The position numbers and the translations under genes were made by a program. Of a stretch of 64,000 bases of DNA, positions 48,935 to 60,506 are shown piece after piece. How positions within the stretch are numbered: the stretch's first letter is position 1; each line of letters starts with the position of its first letter. The stretch is from Pseudomonas sp. GV071 (lineage in GTDB: Bacteria > Pseudomonadota > Gammaproteobacteria > Pseudomonadales > Pseudomonadaceae): NCBI RefSeq assembly GCF_003050835.1, contig NZ_QAOJ01000008.1:186001-250000 (forward strand), given 5' to 3'. Under the pieces are notes generated by a model. The model made no database searches and was not told where the DNA came from. It saw only the letters and a program-made list of their open reading frames with translations.

Positions 48935-50376
48935 CAGTGAGCTCCAACTACAGCGATCTGAGCGGCGGCTTCTGCTTCAGCTGGCTGGGAGGCGCGCACG
49001 GTACGGAAGGTGTTGTAGGCCATCAGCAGCATGCCGGAGGCGAAGAACGCACCACCGAGTGCCCGCACGATGTAGCCCGGGTGGCTAGCTTGCAGCGCTT
49101 CAACGAAGGAGTAGGTGAGGGTGCCGTCTTCGTTGATGGCACGCCACATCAGGCCCTGGGTAATACCGTTGACCCACATCGAAGCGATGTACAACACGGT
49201 ACCGATGGTCGCCAGCCAGAAGTGGGCGTTGATCAGGCCAACGCTGTGCATCTGTGGACGGCCCCAGAGTTTCGGGATCATGTGGTACAGGGCGCCGATG
49301 GAGATCATCGCTACCCAGCCGAGAGCGCCGGCGTGTACGTGGCCGATGGTCCAGTCGGTGTAGTGCGACAGCGAGTTGACGGTCTTGATGGCCATCATCG
49401 GGCCTTCGAAGGTCGACATGCCGTAGAACGCCAGGGAGACCACCAGGAAGCGCAGGATTGGGTCGGTGCGCAGCTTATGCCAGGCGCCCGACAGGGTCAT
49501 CATGCCGTTGATCATGCCGCCCCAGCTCGGAGCCAGCAGGATGATCGACATGGCCATACCCAGCGATTGAGCCCAGTCCGGCAGAGCGGTGTAGTGCAGG
49601 TGGTGCGGACCGGCCCAGATGTACAGGGTGATCAGCGCCCAGAAGTGCACGATGGACAGGCGATAGGAGTAGATCGGACGCTCGGCCTGTTTCGGCACGA
49701 AGTAGTACATCATGCCCAGGAAGCCGGTGGTCAGGAAGAAACCCACGGCGTTGTGGCCGTACCACCACTGGATCATCGCGTCGGTCGCGCCGGAATACAG
49801 CGAGTACGACTTGAACAGCGAAACCGGCAGGGACATGTGGTTGACGATGTGCAGCATCGCCGTCACCAGAATGAAGGCACCGTAGAACCAGTTGCCGACA
49901 TAGATGTGCTTGGATTTACGCTTGATGATGGTGCCGAAGAACACGGCGGCGTAGGTCACCCAGACCACGGCCAGCAGAATAGCCAGAGGCCATTCCAGTT
50001 CAGCGTATTCCTTCGAGGTGGTGTAGCCCAGCGGCAGGGTGATACCCGCGCCGATGATCACGGCTTGCCAGCCCCAGAAGTGGAAGGCCGCCATGCTGTC
50101 TGAGATCAGACGAGTCTGGCAGGTACGTTGAACTACGTAGTACGACGTAGCGAACAGAGCACAGCCACCGAAGGCGAAAATCACCAAGTTGGTATGCAGG
50201 GGGCGCAGGCGACCAAAGCTCGTCCATGGCAAACCGAAGTTCAACTCCGGCCATACCAATTGCGAGGCAATGAAGACGCCCATGCCCATGCCAAGGATCC
50301 CCCAGACCACCGTCATGATGGCGAACTGGCGGACCACCTTATAGTTATAAGCAGTCGGACTGATTGCTGTGCTCAT
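48934..50376 (-). CDS. ccoN: cbb3 cytochrome c oxidase catalytic subunit CcoN (copy 1)
   Basis: A 480-residue heme-copper oxidase subunit I with about 12 transmembrane helices, reducing oxygen at a heme b3-CuB centre with high affinity. Histidine ligands are visible in RPLHTNLVIFAF, QWWYGHNAVGFFLT (CuB region), LSIVHFWALITLYIWAGPHHLHYTALP and WTIGHVHAGALGW. The start at 50376 gives MSTAISPTAYNYKVV. A 17-residue extension is possible but unlikely. It heads operon 1 (ccoNOQP). In P. aeruginosa the equivalent operon is constitutive, and I find no ANR box upstream here. Confidence 0.95.
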   Translation of the reverse strand: MSTAISPTAYNYKVVRQFAIMTVVWGILGMGMGVFIASQLVWPELNFGLPWTSFGRLRPLHTNLVIFAFGGCALFATSYYVVQRTCQTRLISDSMAAFHFWGWQAVIIGAGITLPLGYTTSKEYAELEWPLAILLAVVWVTYAAVFFGTIIKRKSKHIYVGNWFYGAFILVTAMLHIVNHMSLPVSLFKSYSLYSGATDAMIQWWYGHNAVGFFLTTGFLGMMYYFVPKQAERPIYSYRLSIVHFWALITLYIWAGPHHLHYTALPDWAQSLGMAMSIILLAPSWGGMINGMMTLSGAWHKLRTDPILRFLVVSLAFYGMSTFEGPMMAIKTVNSLSHYTDWTIGHVHAGALGWVAMISIGALYHMIPKLWGRPQMHSVGLINAHFWLATIGTVLYIASMWVNGITQGLMWRAINEDGTLTYSFVEALQASHPGYIVRALGGAFFASGMLLMAYNTFRTVRASQPAEAEAAAQIAVVGAH

Positions 50377-50472
50377 TCTAAGGTTCCACGGTTTAGGGTG
50401 TTTTTTAGGGGTAAAAATCGGCGGCAAGTATGAGGAAACGACGTAGTCATTGCAACGCCACAGGCCGCAGCG

Positions 50473-50546
50473 ATAAGGCTTTCAGACACCTGAAACAAGG
50501 TATTTCGGCCTCTAAATGAGGATGGTTCTCAGGTGTCCGCCCTTAT
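50473..50546. repeat. imperfect inverted repeat upstream of ccoN-1
   Basis: GACACCTGA (50485-50493) is an exact reverse complement of TCAGGTGTC (50529-50537). Outside these, ATAAGG (50473-50478) pairs with CCTTAT (50541-50546). It lies 97-170 bases upstream of the ccoN-1 start in the 423-base region between the two oxidase operons. No gene is visible in that region. Confidence 0.7.
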
Positions 50547-50616
50547 CCCTAACCGTCAACGAATGTGTCTTGTGCCTCATAGCAAACACTGACGGCTAAT
50601 GCGCCAGCTTAGTAGA

Positions 50617-50655
50617 TGAAAACGCACCATGACCGTTACCGGTCGTCAGGGTGCG
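50617..50655 (-). terminator. rho-independent terminator of the second cbb3 operon
   Basis: On the minus strand CGCACCCTGACGACC ... GGTCATGGTGCG forms a stem with minor mismatches, then TTTTCAT. It lies about 145 bases beyond the ccoP-2 stop and would insulate operon 1 from operon 2. Confidence 0.75.
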
Positions 50656-50799
50656 ACACTGGGTCGCATCGCGACCAAAGGTGGGGTTGGCCATTCGGTC
50701 AGCTTGCTTGATGGGGCAATCGGCGCGGTTGATCGAGGGGTTAGATGTGTCAGTGGGCATGACCCGCAGTCCGTCGCGCCATGCTCACTGATCACCAAA

Positions 50800-51720
50800 C
50801 TATTGCTGCTGGCGCGACAGACTTAATACATAAGCGGCCAGTACATGCACCTTGTCGTTACCCAGGAATTGCTCTTGCGCCGGCATCTGGCCCATACGGC
50901 CGTGACGGATTGTTTGTTGCAGTTGGGTCAGGCTGCTGCCGTAGATCCAGCCGGCAGGGTGGGTGAGGTCGGGAGCGCCCATTACCGCTGTGCCGGTGCC
51001 TTCCGGTCCGTGGCAGGCCGAGCAGGTTGTGGCATAGGTGGTACCACCTGCATCCAGATCAGCGTCGCTTTCATCTGGCAGCGGCAAGCCCGCCAGCCTG
51101 GTGCGCACATAGGCCGCAACGTTTTTCACCCCAGCATCGCCAATGACCGGACCCCAGGCTGGCATGGCCGCCATGCGACCATGGAGGATGCTGGTCTTGA
51201 TGGTTTCGGCATCACCGCCCCAGCGCCAGTTGGTGTCGGTCAGGTTTGGAAAACCGACGGTGCCTTTTGCGTCAGAGCCGTGACACACCGAGCAGTTGGT
51301 GGCAAACAGGCGACCACCAATTTTCAGCGCCTCGGGATCTTTGCTCAGTTCTTCCAGCGGCATGGCGGCCAGGCGGGCGAAGAGCGGGCCGTATTGCGCG
51401 TCGGCTTTGTCCACTTCACGTTGCCATTGGTTGACTTGCGTCCAGCCATCGCTGTAGCCCGGCAGAATGCCTTTCCAGTTACCCAGGCCCGGATACAGCA
51501 GCAGGTATATAAAGGCAAAGAAAATGGTGCCGACGAATAGCAGGAACCACCAGCGCGGTAGGGGGTTGTCGTATTCCTCGATGCCATCGAAGGCATGGCC
51601 CATGGTTTTGTCGCCGCCGTTGGGGGTTTCACCGCTGCGGGTGGAAAACACCAGCCAGAGCAACGCAAACAGGCTGCCCAAGGTCAGGAAGCAGACGTAC
51701 CAACTCCAGAAAACAGTCAT
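50800..51720 (-). CDS. ccoP: cbb3 cytochrome c oxidase diheme subunit CcoP (copy 2)
   Basis: A 306-residue diheme cytochrome c paralogous to copy 1. It has two N-terminal helices around GHAFDGIEEYDNPLPRWW and heme sites NCSVCHGSDAKG and TCSACHGPEGTG. The helix-heme linker is shorter than in copy 1 and the C-terminus ends SLSRQQQ. It starts 15 bases after ccoO-2 with no ccoQ between. This operon lies behind a perfect ANR box and is therefore expected to be induced at low oxygen. Confidence 0.95.
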   Translation of the reverse strand: MTVFWSWYVCFLTLGSLFALLWLVFSTRSGETPNGGDKTMGHAFDGIEEYDNPLPRWWFLLFVGTIFFAFIYLLLYPGLGNWKGILPGYSDGWTQVNQWQREVDKADAQYGPLFARLAAMPLEELSKDPEALKIGGRLFATNCSVCHGSDAKGTVGFPNLTDTNWRWGGDAETIKTSILHGRMAAMPAWGPVIGDAGVKNVAAYVRTRLAGLPLPDESDADLDAGGTTYATTCSACHGPEGTGTAVMGAPDLTHPAGWIYGSSLTQLQQTIRHGRMGQMPAQEQFLGNDKVHVLAAYVLSLSRQQQ

Positions 51721-51735
51721 TTTAGATTCCCCTGC

Positions 51736-52347
51736 TCAGCGCTTGTTCTTGATGGCGGTGCCGAGCACCTGGAGGTACGCAACCACCGCGTCCATCTCGG
51801 TCTTGCCCTGGACGGCAGCGCTGGCGCCTTCGATATCGGCATCGGTGTACGGCACGCCCATCAGGCGCATCACTTCGAGCTTTTTCGCGGTGTCCTTGCC
51901 ATCGAGCTGGTGCTGAACCAACCAGGGATAGCCCGGCATCTTCGACTCAGGCACGACGTTGCGCGGGTTGTACAAGTGCGCGCGGTGCCAGTCATCCGAG
52001 TAACGCGCGCCAACGCGGGCGAGGTCCGGGCCGGTGCGTTTGGAGCCCCACAGGAACGGGTGGTCCCAGACACTTTCACCGGCCACCGAGTAGTGGCCGT
52101 AGCGTTCGGTTTCTGCGCGGAACGGGCGGATCATCTGCGAATGGCAGCCCACGCAACCTTCGCGGATATAAATGTCGCGGCCTTCCAGTTGCAGCGCGGT
52201 GTAGGGCTTCATGCCGTCCACCGGCTTGTTGGTTACGTCCTGGAAGAACAACGGCACGATTTGCGTCAGGCCGCCGATGCTGACCGCCAGCACCATGCAC
52301 AGCACCAACAGGAAAACGTTCTTTTCGAGTACTTCATGTTTGCTCAT
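51736..52347 (-). CDS. ccoO: cbb3 cytochrome c oxidase monoheme subunit CcoO (copy 2)
   Basis: A 203-residue protein with membrane anchor, heme site GCVGCHSQMIRP and axial Met in NVVPESKMPGYP. It differs from copy 1 mostly in the N-terminal helix and surface positions. The start at 52347 is set by GGAGAGC eight bases upstream (a short longer reading is unlikely). It lies 11 bases after ccoN-2. Confidence 0.95.
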   Translation of the reverse strand: MSKHEVLEKNVFLLVLCMVLAVSIGGLTQIVPLFFQDVTNKPVDGMKPYTALQLEGRDIYIREGCVGCHSQMIRPFRAETERYGHYSVAGESVWDHPFLWGSKRTGPDLARVGARYSDDWHRAHLYNPRNVVPESKMPGYPWLVQHQLDGKDTAKKLEVMRLMGVPYTDADIEGASAAVQGKTEMDAVVAYLQVLGTAIKNKR

Positions 52348-52358
52348 GGCCGCTCTCC

Positions 52359-53783
52359 TCAAGACATCTGCGCGGCGCTGGCCATTTCGGCCGGCTGTGC
52401 GCTGCGCACGGTGCGCCAGGTGTTGTAGGCCATCAGCAGCATGCCGGCGAAGAAGATCGCACCGCCGACCATGCGCACGATGAACCCGGGGTGACTGGCC
52501 TCCAGTGCCTCCACGAACGAGTAGGTGAGGGTGCCGTCACTATTGATCGCGCGCCACATCAGGCCCTGGGTGATGCCGCTAACCCACATCGAGGCGATGT
52601 ACAGAACGGTGCCGATGGTGGCCAACCAGAAGTGCGCATTGACCAGGCCCATGCTGTACATCTGCGGGCGGCCCCAGAGTTTCGGCACCATGTGGTACAG
52701 CGCGCCGAAGCTGATCATCGCCACCCAGCCGAGGGCGCCAGCGTGCACGTGGCCGATGGTCCAGTCGGTGTAGTGGGAGAGGGCGTTGACGGTCTTGATC
52801 GCCATCATCGGACCTTCAAAGGTCGACATGCCGTAGAACGCCAGAGAGACCACGAGGAAGCGCAGAATCGGGTCGTCGCGCAACTTATGCCAGGCGCCAG
52901 AGAGGGTCATCATGCCGTTGATCATGCCGCCCCAGCTCGGTGCCAGCAGGACCAGCGACATCACCATGCCCAGCGATTGCGCCCAGTCCGGCAGCGCGGT
53001 GTAGTGCAGGTGGTGCGGACCGGCCCAGATGTACAGGGTGATCAGCGCCCAGAAGTGCACGATCGACAGGCGATACGAATACACCGGGCGGTTGGCCTGC
53101 TTGGGTACGAAGTAATACATCATCCCGAGAAAGCCTGCGGTGAGGAAAAAGCCCACGGCGTTGTGCCCGTACCACCACTGGATCATGGCGTCAGTCGCGC
53201 CGGAATACAGGGAGTAGGACTTGGTCAGGCTGACCGGCACTTCCAGGTTGTTGACGATGTGCAAAACCGCCACGGTGAGAATAAACGCGCCGTAGAACCA
53301 GTTGCCGACATAGATGTGCTTGGTCTTGCGCTTGAGCAGGGTGCCGAAGAACACCACCGCATAACCGACCCACACGGCGGTGATGAGCAGGTCGATGGGC
53401 CACTCCAGTTCCGCGTATTCTTTCGAGCTGGTGTAACCCAGTGGCAAGCTGACCGCGGCCAGCACGATCACCAGTTGCCAGCCCCAGAAGGTGGCGGCAG
53501 CCAGACGCGGCGCGAACAGCGCGGTCTGACAGGTGCGTTGCACGGTGTAGTAAGAGGTGGCGAACAACGCGCAGCCGCCGAAGGCGAAGATCACGGCGTT
53601 GGTATGGAGCGGACGCAAGCGCCCGAAGCTGGTCCAGGGCAGGTCGAAGTTCAGTTGTGGCCAGACCAGTTGGGAGGCGATGAATACCCCCAAGCCCATT
53701 CCGACGATGCCCCATACCACCGTCATAATGGCGAACTGGCGAACCACCTTATAGTCGTAGGCAGTCGTGGTTGTTGTGCTCAT
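52359..53783 (-). CDS. ccoN: cbb3 cytochrome c oxidase catalytic subunit CcoN (copy 2)
   Basis: A 474-residue paralogue of CcoN-1 with the same His motifs (RPLHTNAVIFAF, QWWYGHNAVGFFLT, AGPHHLHYTALPDWAQ, WTIGHVHAGALGW). The central ~300 residues are nearly identical to copy 1 and the termini diverge, consistent with an old tandem duplication kept similar by selection or gene conversion. It heads operon 2. A perfect ANR palindrome is centred 80 bases upstream of its ATG, inside the divergent hydrolase gene. Confidence 0.95.
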   Translation of the reverse strand: MSTTTTTAYDYKVVRQFAIMTVVWGIVGMGLGVFIASQLVWPQLNFDLPWTSFGRLRPLHTNAVIFAFGGCALFATSYYTVQRTCQTALFAPRLAAATFWGWQLVIVLAAVSLPLGYTSSKEYAELEWPIDLLITAVWVGYAVVFFGTLLKRKTKHIYVGNWFYGAFILTVAVLHIVNNLEVPVSLTKSYSLYSGATDAMIQWWYGHNAVGFFLTAGFLGMMYYFVPKQANRPVYSYRLSIVHFWALITLYIWAGPHHLHYTALPDWAQSLGMVMSLVLLAPSWGGMINGMMTLSGAWHKLRDDPILRFLVVSLAFYGMSTFEGPMMAIKTVNALSHYTDWTIGHVHAGALGWVAMISFGALYHMVPKLWGRPQMYSMGLVNAHFWLATIGTVLYIASMWVSGITQGLMWRAINSDGTLTYSFVEALEASHPGFIVRMVGGAIFFAGMLLMAYNTWRTVRSAQPAEMASAAQMS

Positions 53784-53830
53784 GTCAGGCCCATCCGCAG
53801 ATTTCTCTAGTTATTGAAGGCGAGGCAAGC

Positions 53831-54511
53831 ATGGCGAAACCGACCAGCGGCGATATTGATCTGTATCAAGCACCATCAGGCGCCTCGGAAGCAGGGGAGT
53901 GGCTGTGGAACCGTCCCGAGGGCGAAGCGCGCGCGACGTTGATCCTCGCCCACGGAGCTGGCGCGCCGATGGACAGCCCGTTCATGAACGCAATGGCCGA
54001 GCTGTTGGCCGCGCAGGGCCTGGCTGTGGTGCGTTTCGAGTTTCCTTATATGGCGCAGCGCCGCCTCGATGGCGGCCGCCGGCCGCCCAATCCGCAGGCG
54101 CGTTTGCTGGAGGAATGGCGCGCGGTTTATGCCGCGGTGCGCCAACAGGTCGCAGGGGCGCTGGCCATCGGCGGCAAGTCCATGGGCGGGCGGATGGCCA
54201 GTTTGTTGGCCGATGAATTGGGCGTGGATGCGTTGGTGTGTCTGGGCTATCCGTTCTACGCCGCGGGCAAGCCAGAGAAACCGCGGGTGGCGCATTTGGC
54301 CGAACTGCGCACACCGACCTTTATCGTGCAGGGCGAGCGGGATGCCTTGGGCAATAAAGAGACGGTGGTGCAGTACGCGTTGTCGAAGCAGATCCAAGTG
54401 CTGTGGCTGGCGGCGGCTGACCATGACCTCAAGCCGCTGAAGTCATCGGGGTTTAGCCATGAACAGCATCTGCAGAGTGCTGCTGAACACATCGTCCGCT
54501 TTTTAGGTTGA
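53831..54511 (+). CDS. alpha/beta hydrolase (KANL3/Tex30-like)
   Basis: A 226-residue cytoplasmic hydrolase of the dienelactone-hydrolase-like KANL3/Tex30 group. The oxyanion region is LILAHGAGAPMDSPF. Nucleophile Ser117 lies in GGKSMGGRM, the acid Asp in VQGERDALG, and the His in ADHDLKPLK. The start at 53831 (MAKPTSGDID) follows a weak purine-rich site; a longer reading is possible but covers the divergent promoter. The substrate is unknown. Because its first codons contain the ANR box of ccoN-2, its expression may be affected by ANR binding. Confidence 0.85.
   Translation: MAKPTSGDIDLYQAPSGASEAGEWLWNRPEGEARATLILAHGAGAPMDSPFMNAMAELLAAQGLAVVRFEFPYMAQRRLDGGRRPPNPQARLLEEWRAVYAAVRQQVAGALAIGGKSMGGRMASLLADELGVDALVCLGYPFYAAGKPEKPRVAHLAELRTPTFIVQGERDALGNKETVVQYALSKQIQVLWLAAADHDLKPLKSSGFSHEQHLQSAAEHIVRFLG
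53856..53869. promoter_or_regulatory. perfect ANR/FNR box of the second cbb3 operon, inside the hydrolase CDS
   Basis: TTGATCTGTATCAA is an exact TTGAT-N4-ATCAA palindrome. With the box at -41.5 the ccoN-2 transcript would start near 53821, about 38 bases before its ATG. The box covers codons ~9-13 of the hydrolase (Ile-Asp-Leu-Tyr-Gln), 25 bases after that gene's ATG on the other strand. Confidence 0.88.
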
Positions 54512-54524
54512 GCCGATGTTCCCT

Positions 54525-54606
54525 GTAGGAACTGCTTCAGCCGCGATTGGGCCGCGCCTGGGAATAGGGGTGGCAGCAAAAGCATCGTGACTGAAGCCGC
54601 TCCTAC
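54525..54606. repeat. REP-like inverted repeat
   Basis: Starts GTAGGAACTGCTTCAGCCGC and ends CTGAAGCCGCTCCTAC. The centre is longer than in the other copies and rich in G. It follows the hydrolase gene. Confidence 0.88.
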
Positions 54607-54630
54607 GAGTGATCTGCTTGCTAAAGGCAT

Positions 54631-54671
54631 AAAAAAAACGCCACGGGCCGCTGCGGCCGGTGGCGTTTTTT
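54631..54671. terminator. bidirectional rho-independent terminator
   Basis: AAAAAACGCCAC ... GTGGCGTTTTTT with inner GGCCG/CGGCC pairing. It serves the hydrolase gene (+) and the convergent aer gene (-). Confidence 0.92.
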
Positions 54672-54683
54672 ATGGGCTGATTG

Positions 54684-56249
54684 TCAGCGGTTAAACCGTT
54701 CCACCAACGCCGACTGCCGCTGCGCGGTGATGGTCAGCTCCTTGCTCAACTGCGCGGTGTTCTGCGCTTCGCCAGAGGTCTGATCGGCCAACTGGGCAAT
54801 GGTGGTGATGTTCTGGTTGATCTCATCCGCCACCGCGCTTTGCTCTTCCGCCGCCGCCGCGATCTGGTCGGCCATGTCGGCGATGTTGGCCACCGCTTCG
54901 CTGATACCCACCAACGCCTGGTCCGCCTTGAGCACGCGCTCAACGCCTTCGTCTGCCTGTTTGCGGCCGATCTCCATGGTCAGCACGGCCTCTTCGGCGG
55001 TGCGTTGCAGCTTGGCGATCAACTGATGGATTTGCCCGGTGGACTCAGCGGTGCGCTGCGCCAGTGAGCGCACTTCATCGGCGACCACGGCAAAACCACG
55101 GCCCATCTCGCCGGCACGTGCGGCTTCGATGGCGGCGTTGAGGGCCAGCAGGTTGGTCTGGTCGGCGATGCCTTTGATCACATCGACCACGCCGCCGATT
55201 TCGTTGCTGTCCTGGGCCAGGCGGGTCACGGTTTCGCCAGTTTCACCCACCGATACCGACAAGCGCTGAATGGCTTCGCGGGTTTCGCCGGCAATGCTGC
55301 GGCCTTCACCGGTAAGACGGTTGGCTTCCTGGGTGGCGATGGCGGTACGTGCCACGTTGCTGGCCACTTCCAGGGTGGTGGCGGCCATTTCGTTGACGGC
55401 GGTGGCGACCTGTTCGGTTTCCACCCGCTGACGTTCCAGGCCCTTGGAGCTGTTCTGCGCCAGGGTGTCGGCCTGCTGGGCCTGCTCGGTCAGGTGTTCG
55501 GCGCTGTCTTGCAGCCGGGTCAGGCAGGTTTTCAGGCGCGCTTCCTGGCTGAGCATGGCCATTTCCAGGCGTGCCTGTGGGCCGCGGCTGTCGGTGTACA
55601 TGGTGGCGATCAGCGGGTCGGAGTTGCTTTGTTCGGCGAGGCGCAACAGGCGGCGGATACCGCGTTGCTGCCAGTTCAGGCCGAGCAGGCCGAGGGGTAC
55701 TGAAAGCACTGCCGCAAGCAGAAAACCCCAGTGGAAATCGAGCCAGGCACCCAGCACAAAACCGATCTGGCTGATCAGAATGAAGGGAACCCAGTTCTGC
55801 AGAATCGGCAGCCAGAAATTGCTCGACGGAATCGCTGCTTTGCCCGCATTGATCCTTTGGTACAGCGCTTCAGCGCGACGAACCTGTTCCGCGGTGGGTT
55901 TTACCCGCACCGACTCAAAGCCGATCACTTGGCTGTTTTCCAGCACCGGCGTGACGTAAGCGTTGACCCAGTAGTGGTCGCCGTTGACACAGCGGTTCTT
56001 GACGATGCCCATCCACGGTCGGCCCGATTTCAACGTCGTCCACATATGCGCAAACACCGCCGGCGGCACGTCGGGGTGGCGAACCATATTGTGTGGAGAA
56101 CCGATCAACTGCTCGCGGGTGAAGCCGCTGATTTCTACGAACGCATCGTTGGCGTAGGTGATCTCGCCTTTGAGGTCAGTGGTGGAGATCAGGCGTTGCT
56201 GAGCAGGAAAGGTACGTTCACGTTGGGTGACGGGCTGATTGTTGCGCAT
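54684..56249 (-). CDS. aer: PAS-containing aerotaxis receptor Aer
   Basis: A 521-residue chemoreceptor. The N-terminal PAS domain (residues ~10-120: TTDLKGEITYANDAFVEISG, then NMVRHPDVPPAVFAHMW) would bind FAD and sense redox state. Two hydrophobic stretches at ~148-190 anchor it without a periplasmic domain. The methyl-accepting signalling domain follows, with the hairpin tip IKGIADQTNLLALNAAIEAA near 360. E. coli Aer has the same plan. In P. aeruginosa aer expression depends on ANR, but I found no clear ANR box in the 190 bases upstream here. It lies near anr and the oxidases, as expected for oxygen-related behaviour. Confidence 0.93.
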   Translation of the reverse strand: MRNNQPVTQRERTFPAQQRLISTTDLKGEITYANDAFVEISGFTREQLIGSPHNMVRHPDVPPAVFAHMWTTLKSGRPWMGIVKNRCVNGDHYWVNAYVTPVLENSQVIGFESVRVKPTAEQVRRAEALYQRINAGKAAIPSSNFWLPILQNWVPFILISQIGFVLGAWLDFHWGFLLAAVLSVPLGLLGLNWQQRGIRRLLRLAEQSNSDPLIATMYTDSRGPQARLEMAMLSQEARLKTCLTRLQDSAEHLTEQAQQADTLAQNSSKGLERQRVETEQVATAVNEMAATTLEVASNVARTAIATQEANRLTGEGRSIAGETREAIQRLSVSVGETGETVTRLAQDSNEIGGVVDVIKGIADQTNLLALNAAIEAARAGEMGRGFAVVADEVRSLAQRTAESTGQIHQLIAKLQRTAEEAVLTMEIGRKQADEGVERVLKADQALVGISEAVANIADMADQIAAAAEEQSAVADEINQNITTIAQLADQTSGEAQNTAQLSKELTITAQRQSALVERFNR

Positions 56250-56440
56250 GGGGCTTTATCCGTAATGTCCGTGCCGTTCTGATCGGCCGCTGCCGAGCAA
56301 AGTTGAGGAGAAATTTCCGACGTCAAATTTCCCGCGCAGTGTAACCAGATTTGAACTGGCGCACAGTTTTCAACACCATAGTCGCAAAAGGCCGGCGGCG
56401 CGGGGTTCTGCCCGAGGCCGCCAGCCAGAGCCTTCGCGGC

Positions 56441-59182
<2,742 letters not shown>

Positions 59183-59387
59183 GCTCATCTCCTTATGGGG
59201 CTACACGGTAAAGCCCGGGGTGCGCAGTTGGGCTGCGTCGAAGGGTGCATAGGTAGAAACTGCAGGACAGATCTAGCCTAGCTGGCGCGGCAGGTTTCGC
59301 CTTGAAGGCTTGCGCCTTTCAACTGACTGCCCTTGAGCGCTCGGGGTTCCAACTCGGCTATCATGCGCGCCCTGAGGAGAACACCTG

Positions 59388-60443
59388 ATGACCACTTTGT
59401 TGCTGCACTGCCGCCCCGGTTTCGAAAGCGAGGTGTGCTCGGAAATAAGCGACCACGCCGCGCGCCTGGAGGTGGCGGGGTACGCCAAGGCCAAGCCCAA
59501 TACCGCCTACGCCGAATTTATCTGCACCGACGCCGACGGCCCCGAGCGCCTGATGCGTGGCCAGCGCTTCGCTCAGCTGATTTTCCCGCGCCAATGGGCC
59601 CGTGGGCAGTTCATCGACCTGCCGGAAACCGACCGCATCAGCGTGCTGCTCACCCACCTGCAGGACCTGCCCGTGTGCGGCAGCCTGTGGCTGGAAGTGC
59701 TGGACACCAACGACGGCAAAGAGCTGTCGAACTTCTGCAAAAAATTCGAAGCGCCGCTGCGCAATGCCCTGAAGAAAGCCGGGCGCCTGGTCGAAGACGA
59801 GCGTAAACCGCGCCTGCTGCTGACCTTCAAGAGCGGCCGCGAAGTGTTCCTCGGCCTGGCCGAAACCAACAACTCGGCGTTCTGGCCCGGCGGTATTCCG
59901 CGCCTCAAGTTCCCGCGCGAAGCCCCCAGCCGCTCCACCCTCAAGTTGGAAGAAGCCTGGCACCAGTTCATTCCCCGTGAAGAGTGGGACGAGCGCCTGA
60001 ACGGCGACATGACCGGCGTCGACCTTGGCGCTTCGCCCGGCGGCTGGACCTACCAACTGGTGCGTCGTGGCATGCTGGTGACCGCCATCGATAACGGTCC
60101 GATGGCCGAAAGTCTGATGGACACCGGCCTGGTGCAGCATTTGATGGTCGACGGTTTTACCTGGACGCCCAAACAGCCGGTGGACTGGATGGTCTGCGAC
60201 ATCGTCGAGAAACCCGCGCGCAACGCTGCCTTGCTGGAAACCTGGATCGGCGAGGGCCATTGCCGCGAGGCGGTGGTCAATCTGAAGCTGCCGATGAAAC
60301 AGCGCTACGCCGAAGTGAAGCGTCTGCTCGAACGCATTGAAGAGGGCTTCAAAGCCCGTGGGGTAAGGGCCAGCATCAGCTGCAAACAGCTCTACCACGA
60401 TCGGGAAGAAGTGACCTGCCACCTGCGCCGGCTGAGCAAGTAG
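59388..60443 (+). CDS. rlmM: 23S rRNA C2498 2'-O-ribose methyltransferase RlmM
   Basis: A 351-residue cytoplasmic rRNA methyltransferase. The N-terminal THUMP-like RNA-binding part (residues ~1-180) is followed by a Rossmann domain with the SAM-binding motif DLGASPGGWTYQL (near 210). The K-D-K-E catalytic set is consistent with VDWMVCDIVEKPA and NLKLPMKQRYAE. The length matches E. coli RlmM (366). GAGGAG lies ten bases before the ATG. It precedes tusA by 63 bases, so both sulfur-relay tRNA and rRNA modification genes are adjacent. Confidence 0.95.
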   Translation: MTTLLLHCRPGFESEVCSEISDHAARLEVAGYAKAKPNTAYAEFICTDADGPERLMRGQRFAQLIFPRQWARGQFIDLPETDRISVLLTHLQDLPVCGSLWLEVLDTNDGKELSNFCKKFEAPLRNALKKAGRLVEDERKPRLLLTFKSGREVFLGLAETNNSAFWPGGIPRLKFPREAPSRSTLKLEEAWHQFIPREEWDERLNGDMTGVDLGASPGGWTYQLVRRGMLVTAIDNGPMAESLMDTGLVQHLMVDGFTWTPKQPVDWMVCDIVEKPARNAALLETWIGEGHCREAVVNLKLPMKQRYAEVKRLLERIEEGFKARGVRASISCKQLYHDREEVTCHLRRLSK

Positions 60444-60506
60444 GCGAACAGGGTTTGACCGAGGCGGCCATTTGACGAAAATGGCCGTCAGTTTCTGGAG
60501 TGACTC

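Noticed and set aside
50709..50724. TTGATGGGGCAATC as a second ANR box between the two cbb3 operons
   Set aside because: The right half lacks the ATCAA arm at the required four-base spacing, so it is not an ANR palindrome.
56285..56335. Repeated AAATTTCC sequence upstream of aer as an ANR or other operator
   Set aside because: Two 8-base direct repeats are present but show no TTGAT-N4-ATCAA symmetry, and the element is A/T-rich enough to arise by chance.
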